Part shown: piece by piece, positions 27,005-33,589 of the stretch
Layout of the letters: the number at the start of each line of letters is the position of its first letter
Position numbering within the stretch: the first letter of the stretch is position 1
DNA from: Phreatobacter sp.
GTDB taxonomy: Bacteria; Pseudomonadota; Alphaproteobacteria; Rhizobiales; Phreatobacteraceae
DNA: 33,589 nucleotides
Direction: 5' to 3'
NCBI GenBank assembly: GCA_019749835.1
Contig: JAIEPJ010000167.1
Coordinates: 1 to 33,589, forward strand
Notes under the pieces: model-generated
What the model was told of the DNA's origin: nothing
Databases searched by the model: none
The model's input: the letters and a program-made list of their open reading frames with translations, nothing else
Program-made: the position numbers and the translations under genes

Positions 27005-27073
27005 CGTCAGATGGTCATCTCCGTGGACGCGGAGTGGTTGAATCTGTCTATCTGCCTATCCGCAGTGCAGCAC
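26973..27073 (-). ncRNA. Possible small RNA ending at the left-facing terminator
   Basis: Leftward from a TTGATT hexamer (27079-27074) the minus strand carries CTCCG-cgtcca-CGGAG, a small hairpin, then the terminator at 27004-26973. The hairpin-plus-terminator form fits a short trans-acting RNA. The -10 of the promoter is weak and no known family is recognised, so this is only a candidate. Confidence 0.22.
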
Positions 27074-27181
27074 AATCAAGACCGCATCTTTACCCTACCG
27101 GTTGACCTTAACCCGGTGGACTGGATTTCCCTCCAATTGTCGGCATTGGCACGCGGCCTCGCCGGGCGCTGAAACCGGCCG

Positions 27182-27225
27182 TGGTCATCGTGGGGTCATG
27201 GTGGCTTCACCCGGACGTCATCCCC
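27182..27225 (+). promoter_or_regulatory. Tandem Pho-box-like repeats upstream of btaA
   Basis: Four 11-bp units follow each other: TGGTCATCGTG, GGGTCATGGTG, GCTTCACCCGG, ACGTCATCCCC. GTCAT recurs at 27184, 27195 and 27217, exactly in 11-bp phase, and the fourth (27206) is a weaker TTCAC. PhoB binds 11-bp direct repeats with a (C/T)TGTCAT-like 7-mer followed by 4 bp. The block ends 46 bp before the btaA ATG, leaving room for a -10 and a short leader. Known: btaA is under PhoB control in Sinorhizobium. Confidence 0.6.
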
Positions 27226-27271
27226 CCCTCCTACCTCCGTCCCCAGACTCCTCGAATCGGGATGAGACGGC

Positions 27272-28525
27272 ATGGCTCTGGTGGCAGGCGAGGCGCGCAA
27301 GGCGACCCATCGCAATATCGGACGGGCCGTCGCCCGCCACAGCCCGCTGTCCCCGGCGGGGCTGCAGGAGCAGCTCTTCACCCTGATGTTCTCTGGTCTC
27401 GTCTATCCGCAGATCTGGGAGGATCCGGCGATCGACATGGAGGCGCTGGCGCTCGGCCCGACCGACCATGTGGTGGCGATCGCTTCGGGCGGCTGCAACA
27501 TCCTCAGCTATCTCGTTGACGGACCTGCGCGCATCACCGCCCTCGACCTCAACGAGAACCACGTGGCGCTGAACCGGCTCAAGCTGGCGGCTGCCCGTCA
27601 CCTGCCGGATCATGCGAGCTTCTTCCGCTTCTTCGGCGAGGCCGACACTCAAGACAACGTCGCCGCCTACGAGCGCCATCTGCGCGATCGCCTCGATCCC
27701 GTGACGCGCGCCTACTGGGACCGCCGCGACTGGGCCGGCCGCCGCCGCATCGGGCAGTTCGCCGGCAACATCTATCGCAAGGGCCTGCTCGGCTGGATGA
27801 TCGGCACCGGCCATGCGGTTGCGCGCCTGCACGGCCGCGACCCCCGCCGCATGCTGGAGGCCCGGTCGCTGGCCGAGCAGCGCGCCATCTTCGACAGCGA
27901 ATTGAAGCCGCTGTTCTCCTCGGGGCTGGTGCGCTGGCTGGTGAAGAATCCGGCCTCGCTCTACGGGCTCGGCATTCCGCCGGCGCAGTACAAGGCGCTG
28001 CTGACCTCGGCCAAGGCCGGCGGCGGCATGGAGGAGGTGCTGGTGGCCCGCCTCGAACGCCTCGCCTGCGGCTTTCCGCTGGAGAGCAACTATTTCGCCT
28101 GGCAGGCCTTCGGGCGCCGCTACCAGCCGGGCGCGACGGGGGCCGTGCCGCCCTATCTCGCCGCCGCCCATTTCGACGCAGTGAGGGCCCATGCCGATCG
28201 CGTCGAGGTCTGCCACGAGAATTTCATCGACCACCTCGAACGGCAGCCCGATGCCTCGCGCGATGCCTATGTGCTGCTCGACGCGCAGGACTGGATGACG
28301 GACGCGGTGCTGAACCGGCTGTGGCGCGCGATCCTGCGCACGGCGCGGCCTGGTGCTCGCGTCATCTTCCGCACGGCGGCCGAGGAGAGCCTGCTGCCGG
28401 GCCGCGTGGCGCCGGAGATCCTCGCCCGTTTCACCTATGACGCGGCGCGCTGCCGGGCCTGGACCGACCGCGACCGGTCGTCGATCTATGGCGGTTTCCA
28501 CCTCTACAGGCTGGCGGCGTCGTGA
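27272..28525 (+). CDS. btaA: BtaA: SAM:diacylglycerol 3-amino-3-carboxypropyltransferase
   Basis: A 417-residue DUF3419-type enzyme. It moves the 3-amino-3-carboxypropyl group of S-adenosylmethionine to diacylglycerol, giving diacylglycerylhomoserine, the first step to the betaine lipid DGTS. Seen: LMFSGLVYPQIWEDP (38-52), the SAM-fold motif IASGGCNILSYLV (70-82), ALDLNENHVALNRLK (90-104) and a C-terminal VLLDAQDWM that resembles the acidic block of the family. GGGATGAGA precedes the ATG. btaB overlaps its stop by GTGA. The Pho-box-like repeats upstream fit a phosphate-starvation gene. Confidence 0.93.
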   Translation: MALVAGEARKATHRNIGRAVARHSPLSPAGLQEQLFTLMFSGLVYPQIWEDPAIDMEALALGPTDHVVAIASGGCNILSYLVDGPARITALDLNENHVALNRLKLAAARHLPDHASFFRFFGEADTQDNVAAYERHLRDRLDPVTRAYWDRRDWAGRRRIGQFAGNIYRKGLLGWMIGTGHAVARLHGRDPRRMLEARSLAEQRAIFDSELKPLFSSGLVRWLVKNPASLYGLGIPPAQYKALLTSAKAGGGMEEVLVARLERLACGFPLESNYFAWQAFGRRYQPGATGAVPPYLAAAHFDAVRAHADRVEVCHENFIDHLERQPDASRDAYVLLDAQDWMTDAVLNRLWRAILRTARPGARVIFRTAAEESLLPGRVAPEILARFTYDAARCRAWTDRDRSSIYGGFHLYRLAAS

Positions 28526-29193
28526 CCGCGCCGACGGATGTCTTTCCCGCCTCCGAGCGGATGGATGCGATCTATCGCTGGCAGGTCGGCATCTACGACG
28601 CGACGCGGAAGTTCTACCTGATCGGCCGCGATCCGTTGATCGCGGACCTGGCGCCGCCGGTCGGCGGCACGGTGCTGGAAGTGGGCTGCGGCACCGGGCG
28701 CAACCTCATCGTCGCCGCCCGGCGCTATCCGCAGGCCCGGTTCTGCGGGTTTGACGTCAGCCCGGTCATGCTGGCCGAGGCACGCCGCGCCGTGGCGCGC
28801 GCCGGGCTCGCCGGGCGCATCCACCTCGCGCAGGCCGATGCAGCGCGGTTCGATCCCCTGACCACTTTCGCATGCGAGGGCTTCGACCGGGTCTTCTGCT
28901 CCTACACGCTTTCGATGATCCCGCCATGGCAGGAGGCGCTCGACCGGGCGCTGGCCGCGGTGCTGCCGGGGGGAAGCCTCCAAGTCGTCGATTTCGGCGG
29001 CCAGGAGCACCTGCCATCGGTCTTTCGCGCGGGGTTGCGGGCCTGGCTGGCACAATTCCACGTCACGCCGCGGGACGGTTTCGCGCCGGTGCTCGCGGAC
29101 CTCGCGGCGGCGCGCGGCCTGTCGGCGCAGGTCGACCGTCCCTATCGCGGCTACGCCGTCCGCGCGATCGCCGCCCGGCCGCCCCTTGCTTGA
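28522..29193 (+). CDS. btaB: BtaB: diacylglycerylhomoserine N-methyltransferase
   Basis: A 223-residue class I methyltransferase that adds three methyl groups from SAM to diacylglycerylhomoserine, completing DGTS at the membrane. Seen: an N-terminal RMDAIYRWQVGIYDATRKFY block typical of BtaB, SAM motif I VLEVGCGTGRNL (51-62), FCGFDVSPVML (acidic end of strand two), and the later CSYTLSMIPPW and LPGGSLQVVDFGG. It starts with GTG in a GTGA overlap with btaA, so the two are coupled as in other bacteria. Confidence 0.93.
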   Translation: MTAPTDVFPASERMDAIYRWQVGIYDATRKFYLIGRDPLIADLAPPVGGTVLEVGCGTGRNLIVAARRYPQARFCGFDVSPVMLAEARRAVARAGLAGRIHLAQADAARFDPLTTFACEGFDRVFCSYTLSMIPPWQEALDRALAAVLPGGSLQVVDFGGQEHLPSVFRAGLRAWLAQFHVTPRDGFAPVLADLAAARGLSAQVDRPYRGYAVRAIAARPPLA

Positions 29194-29228
29194 CCCCGTC
29201 GGCGGGCGGGGGCTATGACCCCCGCCAT

Positions 29229-30332
29229 ATGACCCAGGCCCTCCAGACCGCCGGCGCCCCCGAACTGACGGTGGTCGTGCCCAGCTACAACGAACGGGAC
29301 AACGTGCCGGAACTGGCGCGCCGGCTCGATCATGTGCTGGCCGGCATCGCCTGGGAGATGATCGTCGTCGACGACGACAGCCCGGACGGCACCGCCGCCG
29401 TGGTCAAGGAGATCTCCCGGCGCGACCCCCGCGTGCGCTGCATCCGGCGCGTCGGGCGGCGGGGGCTTGCGGGCGCCTGTATCGAGGGCATGCTCGCCTC
29501 ATCTGCGCCGGTCGTCGCTGTCATGGACGGCGACCTGCAGCACGACGAGACCATCCTGCCGGCCATGCTCGAGCAGATCCGCGCCGGACGCGACCTCGTC
29601 GTCGCCAGCCGCAACATTGCCGGCGGCTCCAAGACCGAGGGTCTGACGCCGGTCCGCCAGGGGATTTCCGACCTCGGTCGCCGCCTGTCGGCGATGATCC
29701 TCAAGGCGCCGCTGACCGATCCGATGTCTGGCTTCTTCATGATCCGCCGCGACATCGTCGAGGAGGTGGCGCCGCGCCTGTCCACCACCGGTTTCAAGAT
29801 TCTCGCCGACATCGCGGCCTCGGTGCCCAGGGCGCCGAGCTTCGCCGAAGTCCCCTTCGTCTTCCGCGAGCGCGTCCATGGCGAGAGCAAGCTCGACGCC
29901 AAGGTGGCGCTGGACTATGTCGGTTTTGTCCTGAACAAGCTGTCCGGCGGGTTCATTCCGCTGCGCTTCATCTTCTTCGCGCTGGTCGGGACAAGCGGCC
30001 TCATCGTCCATCTTGTGGCGCTCTATGCTGGCCTGACGCTCGGCCTGCGCTTCGAGTGGGCGCAGACTCTGGCGACAGTCGTCGCCATGACGTCGAATTT
30101 CGTCATCAACAACGAGATCACCTATCGCGACGCCCGGCTGAAGGGCGCCCGCTTCCTGACCGGCCTGCTGCTGTTCTATCTCGTGTGCAGCATCGGTGCC
30201 TTCGGCAATGTCGGCGTCGCCAGCTGGCTCTATGCCGGCGATGTCGACTGGTGGCTCTCGGGCCTCGCCGGGGCCGTCATGGGGGCCGTGTTCAACTATG
30301 CCGCCTCGGCCACCCTCGTCTGGCGCCGCTGA
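29229..30332 (+). CDS. GT2 glycosyltransferase fused to GtrA-like membrane domain
   Basis: A 367-residue protein. Residues about 12-235 form a family 2 glycosyltransferase of the dolichol-phosphate-mannose synthase type: LTVVVPSYNERDNVPEL, IVVDDDSPDGT (45-55), VMDGDLQHD (98-106, the DxD metal site), and DPMSGFFMIRRD. Residues about 238-367 form a GtrA-like domain with four membrane helices (FIFFALVGTSGLIVHLVALY, TSNFVINNEITYRD). Known: such proteins load a sugar on undecaprenyl phosphate, and GtrA may flip it. It begins 35 bp after btaB and ends one base before the GT39-type gene, which would use the lipid-linked sugar. Confidence 0.92.
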   Translation: MTQALQTAGAPELTVVVPSYNERDNVPELARRLDHVLAGIAWEMIVVDDDSPDGTAAVVKEISRRDPRVRCIRRVGRRGLAGACIEGMLASSAPVVAVMDGDLQHDETILPAMLEQIRAGRDLVVASRNIAGGSKTEGLTPVRQGISDLGRRLSAMILKAPLTDPMSGFFMIRRDIVEEVAPRLSTTGFKILADIAASVPRAPSFAEVPFVFRERVHGESKLDAKVALDYVGFVLNKLSGGFIPLRFIFFALVGTSGLIVHLVALYAGLTLGLRFEWAQTLATVVAMTSNFVINNEITYRDARLKGARFLTGLLLFYLVCSIGAFGNVGVASWLYAGDVDWWLSGLAGAVMGAVFNYAASATLVWRR

Positions 30333-30333
30333 C

Positions 30334-31863
30334 ATGGCACCGGCCTTGCGCCCGGTCTGGGCGGGGAGCGCCGGTGCCGTCCTCGTTCTGGTCTGCGGCC
30401 TGACGGCGGTGCGGCTCTGGGCCGCCGGGTCCCTCGGCCTCGCTGCCGACGAAGCCTATTACCACCTGTGGTCGCAGAATCTCGCCCTCGGCTATTTCGA
30501 CCACCCACCGATGGTGGCGCTGCTGATCCGTGCCTCCACGACGGTTTTCGGCGACACGGAATTCGGCATCCGCTGGCTGTCTGTGCTGCTGGCGGCGGCG
30601 GCGAGCCTCGGGGTCTGGCGCCTCGTCTGGCGCCTGACCGACGACCAGACGGCGGCGATCGCCGGGGCCGGGATGGTGCAGGCGACGCTGTTCCTCGGCG
30701 CCGGCGCCATGCTGGTGACGCCGGATACGCCGCTCGTGCTGTTCTGGACGCTGGCGCTGCTCGCCCTGGTCGAGGTCTGGCGCACCGGCCGGGGCGTCTG
30801 GTGGCTGGCGGCAGGCCTCGCTGTCGGCCTCGCCTTCATCTCCAAATACACGGCCGTCTTCCTCGGCCTCGCCATCCTGCTCTGGATCGTGCTGGTGCCG
30901 GAGCTCCGGCGCTGGCTGCGCTCGCCCTGGCCTTATGCGGGCGGCATCCTCTGCCTCGCCGTCATGGCGCCGGTGCTGTGGTGGAACCTCGTCCATGGCG
31001 GGGCGTCCCTCACCAAACAGTTCGGCCGCGCGGTTCCGAAGACCTTCGACCCGCGCTTCGTGCCCGAATTCATTGCCGGACAGGCGGCGCTTCTGACGCC
31101 GCTGATCGGGATCCTCGTGCTCTGGGGGCTGTGGGTGGTCGCTCGCCGCGCCCTGCAGGCGCGGGAGCCGGGCGCCGTACTACTGACCGTGTCTGTGCTG
31201 CCGCTGCTCGCCTATCTCGTCTGGTACGGCCTGTTCGACCGCGTGCAGGGCAACTGGACGGCCTGTCTCCTGCCAGCCACCATCGCTGCCGCCGTGATCG
31301 GCGCCAAGGCCCTGCCGGCCGCTGCCCCCCGCGCCGCGGCAGTGATGCGGGTATGCCTGCGCTGGTCGGTGGTGAGCGGGGTGCTGCTCGGGCTCTTCGT
31401 CATCGGCCATGCGGGTTTCAGGCTGGCGCCGCTGGCCATTGATCCGACGGGCCAGCTGCACGGCTGGCGCGCCACTGCGGAGGCCGTCGAGGCGGCGGCC
31501 ATGAGGGCCGGGGCGGGCACGATCGGCACGGTAAGCTACACGACGACGGCGCATCTGCGCTTCTACGGCACCGGCCGGCTGCCGGTGGTCCAGCTCGGCG
31601 AAAGGCTGCGCTATGCGATGGAACCGGCGCCCGATGCCGCCGCCATCGCCGCGCGGCCGGTTCTGGTCGCGGTCGAGAGCCGCCGCGTGGCGGAGGTCAG
31701 CGTACGCCTCGGGCAGGTCTATCGGTTTGTCGAACCGGCAGGGGCGGTCGACAGGCTATGGCGGCCGCGGTTCGGGCTGACGGATCGCATGGACCAGCTG
31801 GTGCTCTTCGTCGTCCGTGATCCGCTTCAGCCTGGCCTTCCCGATCTCGCCGCGCCTCAGTAG
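30334..31863 (+). CDS. GT39/ArnT-like membrane glycosyltransferase
   Basis: A 509-residue protein with about ten or more membrane segments. Seen: an N-terminal helix, then the first-loop motif LAADEAYYHLWSQNLALGYF (37-56) and DHPPM (56-60), with D39-E40 at the place of the catalytic Asp/Glu of PMT/ArnT enzymes; many hydrophobic helices; and a soluble C-terminal part (ATAEAVEAAAMRAGAGTIG, YTTTAHLRFYGTGRLPVV). Known: these use polyprenyl-phosphate sugars as donors, for lipid A, proteins or other lipids. The GT2-GtrA gene one base upstream is the expected donor maker. Acceptor unknown; position behind btaAB suggests an envelope lipid. It overlaps the convergent gene by 7 bp. Confidence 0.92.
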   Translation: MAPALRPVWAGSAGAVLVLVCGLTAVRLWAAGSLGLAADEAYYHLWSQNLALGYFDHPPMVALLIRASTTVFGDTEFGIRWLSVLLAAAASLGVWRLVWRLTDDQTAAIAGAGMVQATLFLGAGAMLVTPDTPLVLFWTLALLALVEVWRTGRGVWWLAAGLAVGLAFISKYTAVFLGLAILLWIVLVPELRRWLRSPWPYAGGILCLAVMAPVLWWNLVHGGASLTKQFGRAVPKTFDPRFVPEFIAGQAALLTPLIGILVLWGLWVVARRALQAREPGAVLLTVSVLPLLAYLVWYGLFDRVQGNWTACLLPATIAAAVIGAKALPAAAPRAAAVMRVCLRWSVVSGVLLGLFVIGHAGFRLAPLAIDPTGQLHGWRATAEAVEAAAMRAGAGTIGTVSYTTTAHLRFYGTGRLPVVQLGERLRYAMEPAPDAAAIAARPVLVAVESRRVAEVSVRLGQVYRFVEPAGAVDRLWRPRFGLTDRMDQLVLFVVRDPLQPGLPDLAAPQ

Positions 31864-32567
31864 CGCCGCCAGAGGGACAGGCCGGCATAGGCGCCGGAAC
31901 GGCCGCCGCGATCCTGCGCAAAGCCTGCCGACAGGCGAAGTCCGACGGGGCCGACGGTGATGCCCGTCGCATGCAGGCCAAGCCGCGTGCGCAGGGTGCC
32001 GTGGTGGGCGCTGAACGTCGCCTCCGGCCCGACATAGATGCCGCCGCCGATGTCGTAGCCGGGCGCGACACGCAGGCTCGCCGCGGCGAAGGGGGTCGCA
32101 TAGGTGGCGTAGAGCTGGACGGCGACACGCTCATAGGGAGTGAGCCAGGCGTCGAGCGTCACGACCGGACCGATGCGCGTCCCGACATGGGGGTCGGGGA
32201 GGGCGGGCGACAGGCGCCGCGTCTCCAGGGCGAGGCCGGCGAAGAGGGTCGCCGAGCCCCAATGGCCCTGTTCGCGCCAGCCGGCCAAGAGCCGTGCGGT
32301 GGTCGTGGTCTCCAGGACCCGATCCGGCAGAACGGGATCGATGCGGAACCGCGACATCCCCGTGCCGGCCGTGATGCGCAGGGCGAGGCCGCGGCCCTCG
32401 CCGTGCCGAACGGTCAATGCATCGAAGCCAGAGGAGAGGTGGAAGCCGTCGAAGGCGCCATCAAGGCCGAAGAAACTCGTGAAACGACGTTCGGCGGGCG
32501 CGTCGGCGAGAGCCACGCCCGGCAACCATGCGACGGCAATGGCTCCCCATGCTCTCCATGCGCGCAT
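31857..32567 (-). CDS. bcsS: BcsS-like outer-membrane beta-barrel protein
   Basis: A 236-residue exported protein. Seen: a signal peptide (MRAWRAWGAIAVAWLPGVALA) with cleavage near ALA-D, then alternating beta strands: RFTSFFGLDGAFDGFHLSSG, ARLLAGWREQGHWGSATLFAG, LALETRRLSPALPDPHVG, VAVQLYATYATPFAAASLRV, IGGGIYVGPEATF, and a final strand ending in aromatic Tyr (SLWRRY), as in outer-membrane proteins. This pattern fits the BcsS family, which is linked to cellulose synthesis in Rhizobiales, but no bcs gene is in the window and the symbol rests on remembered resemblance. Start ATG 32567; convergent with the GT39-type gene. Confidence 0.65.
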   Translation of the reverse strand: MRAWRAWGAIAVAWLPGVALADAPAERRFTSFFGLDGAFDGFHLSSGFDALTVRHGEGRGLALRITAGTGMSRFRIDPVLPDRVLETTTTARLLAGWREQGHWGSATLFAGLALETRRLSPALPDPHVGTRIGPVVTLDAWLTPYERVAVQLYATYATPFAAASLRVAPGYDIGGGIYVGPEATFSAHHGTLRTRLGLHATGITVGPVGLRLSAGFAQDRGGRSGAYAGLSLWRRY

Positions 32568-32651
32568 GGGTCATTCGCTCATGGAACCTCGCCTCTGGCC
32601 ATATGGGACATCACCGGATGAGACGGCGGGTACGGCGGCGTCACTCGGCCG

Positions 32652-32667
32652 TTAATCATCCGCTAAC
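32652..32667. promoter_or_regulatory. Near-consensus CtrA site between bcsS-like gene and usg
   Basis: TTAA-tcatccg-CTAAC has the exact spacing of the CtrA site TTAA-N7-TTAAC with one mismatch. It lies in the 190-bp divergent gap, 85 bp from the bcsS-like start and 91 bp from usg. CtrA controls cell-cycle and envelope genes in alphaproteobacteria. Seen by eye only. Confidence 0.4.
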
Positions 32668-32757
32668 CATGTTGGTCGCTCAATCTCGACGGCACGGCCG
32701 TGTCGCCGGTCGGCCAGCAAGACCCAGTGCATCGTCGCAGCTTCGCCGGAGGCCGTC

Positions 32758-33060
32758 ATGCCAGCGCAGTGCCCATCCGTTCCGTCCCGCCATATCGATG
32801 CCGATTTTGTCCGGCTGATCGAAGGCTATTCCCTCACCACCGCCGAGATCCTCTACCGGATGCCGGACCATCCGCTGCTGCTGCAGACCTATCTCTGGCA
32901 GGACTACGATCAGGCGCCCTATTTCCCGGTGCTGAAGCGTTTCCTCGCCTTCTGGGAGAAGAGCCTCGACGGACGGCTGCATGCTGTCACCGTCGTATCG
33001 TCGCGGCTGGTCAGGCCGCGCGAACTGCGCATGGCCCAGAGCCTGTCCTACCTGCACTGA
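32758..33060 (+). CDS. usg: Usg family protein
   Basis: A 100-residue protein of the alphaproteobacterial Usg family, function unknown. Seen: FVRLIEGYSLTTAEILYRMP, then HPLLLQTYLWQDYDQAP and FLAFWEKSLDGRLHAVTV, which are the family's conserved blocks. No signal peptide or membrane segment. GGAGG lies a few bases before the ATG at 32758. The C-terminus SLSYLH is short and polar. It stands alone, ahead of exoD. Confidence 0.9.
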   Translation: MPAQCPSVPSRHIDADFVRLIEGYSLTTAEILYRMPDHPLLLQTYLWQDYDQAPYFPVLKRFLAFWEKSLDGRLHAVTVVSSRLVRPRELRMAQSLSYLH

Positions 33061-33163
33061 TCCGTGCCGATTGTCGCAATTCGCCCTGAGCCGGTCGCTG
33101 GGCAGTGGCGGCGCAGCGCGGGGCGACGTATGGATAGCGCCCTTTCGCCTGCCGGAACCGTTC

Positions 33164-33589
33164 GTGCCCGCGCCTGAGAAGACATCCCAGATCATTGCCG
33201 CACTGATGTCGGCCAAGGCATCGGGTGATTCCGAGGTCTTCGGGAGCCTGACGGTTGGCGATCTCCTGACGTCGCTGCGCTCGCGTGCCTTCGGCCTATC
33301 GCTGATTCTGTTCGGGCTGCCGAATCTCCTGCCCATTCCCGGCCTGCCGATCCTTACCGGTATCGTGCTTGTCATGCTCGCCTTGCAGATCCTCGTCGGA
33401 CGGGAAGTGCCTTGGCTTCCGGCCCGCATCGCCGGAACGGCGCTGCCGCGCGCCCGCCTGACGAAGGTCGTCAACCGCACATTGCCGCTGCTGCGGCGTC
33501 TCGAGACGATGACCCGGCCTCGGCTCGCATTAGCGGCGGGGCCCACCGCGCGCCGCCTCGTCGGATTTGCCGTGCTGGTTCTCGCGGTC
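33164..33589 (+). CDS. exoD: Exopolysaccharide synthesis protein ExoD (partial)
   Basis: The first 142 codons of an ExoD-family membrane protein; the right edge cuts it. Seen: FGSLTVGDLLTSLRSRAFG, LPNLLPIPGLPILTGIVLVM (about residues 72-91), ALQILVGREVPWLP and ETMTRPRLALAAGPTARRL, all of the family. Known: ExoD affects exopolysaccharide production and alkali tolerance in rhizobia; its molecular role is unclear. The start is taken as GTG 33164 (GGAA upstream); an alternative TTG at 33071 lies in the same open frame, and ATG 33130 is out of frame and stops soon. Confidence 0.85.
   Translation, partial: MPAPEKTSQIIAALMSAKASGDSEVFGSLTVGDLLTSLRSRAFGLSLILFGLPNLLPIPGLPILTGIVLVMLALQILVGREVPWLPARIAGTALPRARLTKVVNRTLPLLRRLETMTRPRLALAAGPTARRLVGFAVLVLAV

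Larger units (their letters stand above)
26943..27271. other. 329-bp gap before btaA
   Basis: No protein gene is supported. It holds a left-facing terminator-like hairpin (26973-27004), a TTGACC hexamer at 27102-27107 without a convincing -10, and the Pho-box-like repeats at 27182-27225. Short open frames here (for example at 27102) have no protein-like features. Confidence 0.7.

Noticed and set aside
27021-27060. CTGTCTAT/CTGCCTAT repeat as a Pho box for btaA
   Set aside because: The period is 8 bp, not 11, and it lies more than 200 bp from the start; the repeats at 27182 fit better.

Overview
The window is 33.6 kb of GC-rich, densely coded chromosome (my reading by eye, not a calculation). 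Gene content points to an alphaproteobacterium, most likely of the order Hyphomicrobiales (Rhizobiales): a Usg-family protein, a BcsS-like outer-membrane protein, a liv operon carrying a small DUF6867-like membrane protein, a form II cox cluster, btaAB betaine-lipid genes, and a dispersed 'gcgtccttcgag...cctcaggatgag' repeat of the kind seen in Rhizobiales intergenic DNA. I could not identify the genus. No rRNA, tRNA, CRISPR array, IS element or phage gene is visible. Both edges cut genes: a GGDEF/EAL protein on the left and exoD on the right.

Layout. 1-8.2 kb holds housekeeping and single genes: a haem-c-motif GGDEF-EAL sensor (partial), rpe, a DadA-like FAD oxidoreductase, two small unknown proteins that share a C-terminal DITV tail, a DmpA/NylC-type P1 peptidase, ccdA, and a TadG-like protein with a von Willebrand factor A (VWA) domain. 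8.2-13.8 kb is one leftward operon, livH-livM-livG-livF-DUF6867-livJ, a complete branched-chain or similar amino-acid ABC importer ending in a strong terminator. 14.0-15.8 kb holds a flavin reductase and a pcaD-pcaC pair from the lower protocatechuate pathway.

16.0-27 kb is built around a molybdenum hydroxylase. coxS-coxL-coxM encode a three-subunit enzyme of the aerobic CO dehydrogenase/xanthine dehydrogenase family. CoxL has AYRGAGR in place of the CO-specific AYxCSFR loop, so it is form II and its substrate is not known. After a terminator, one small opposite-strand gene and a DUF3108 gene come the likely maturation genes: coxD (MoxR AAA+), a membrane protein with a degenerate CPBP protease signature, coxE (VWA), a XdhC/CoxI protein split into two overlapping genes, and a fused molybdopterin-binding/MobA-MocA-like nucleotidyltransferase. 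An inverted pair of dispersed repeats lies inside this set.

27-31.9 kb is a lipid and envelope block: btaA-btaB, which make the phosphorus-free betaine lipid DGTS, followed closely by a GT2-GtrA fusion and a GT39-type membrane glycosyltransferase. Upstream of btaA are four in-phase 11-bp repeats that look like a tandem Pho box, suggesting that phosphate starvation controls btaAB and perhaps all four genes. The window ends with a convergent bcsS-like gene, usg (with a near-consensus CtrA site upstream) and the start of exoD. The most interesting items are the Pho-box-btaAB-glycosyltransferase unit, the CPBP-like protein coupled to coxE, the form II cox set, the DITV-tailed small proteins, and a terminator at 26.97-27.0 kb that faces left with no known gene before it.
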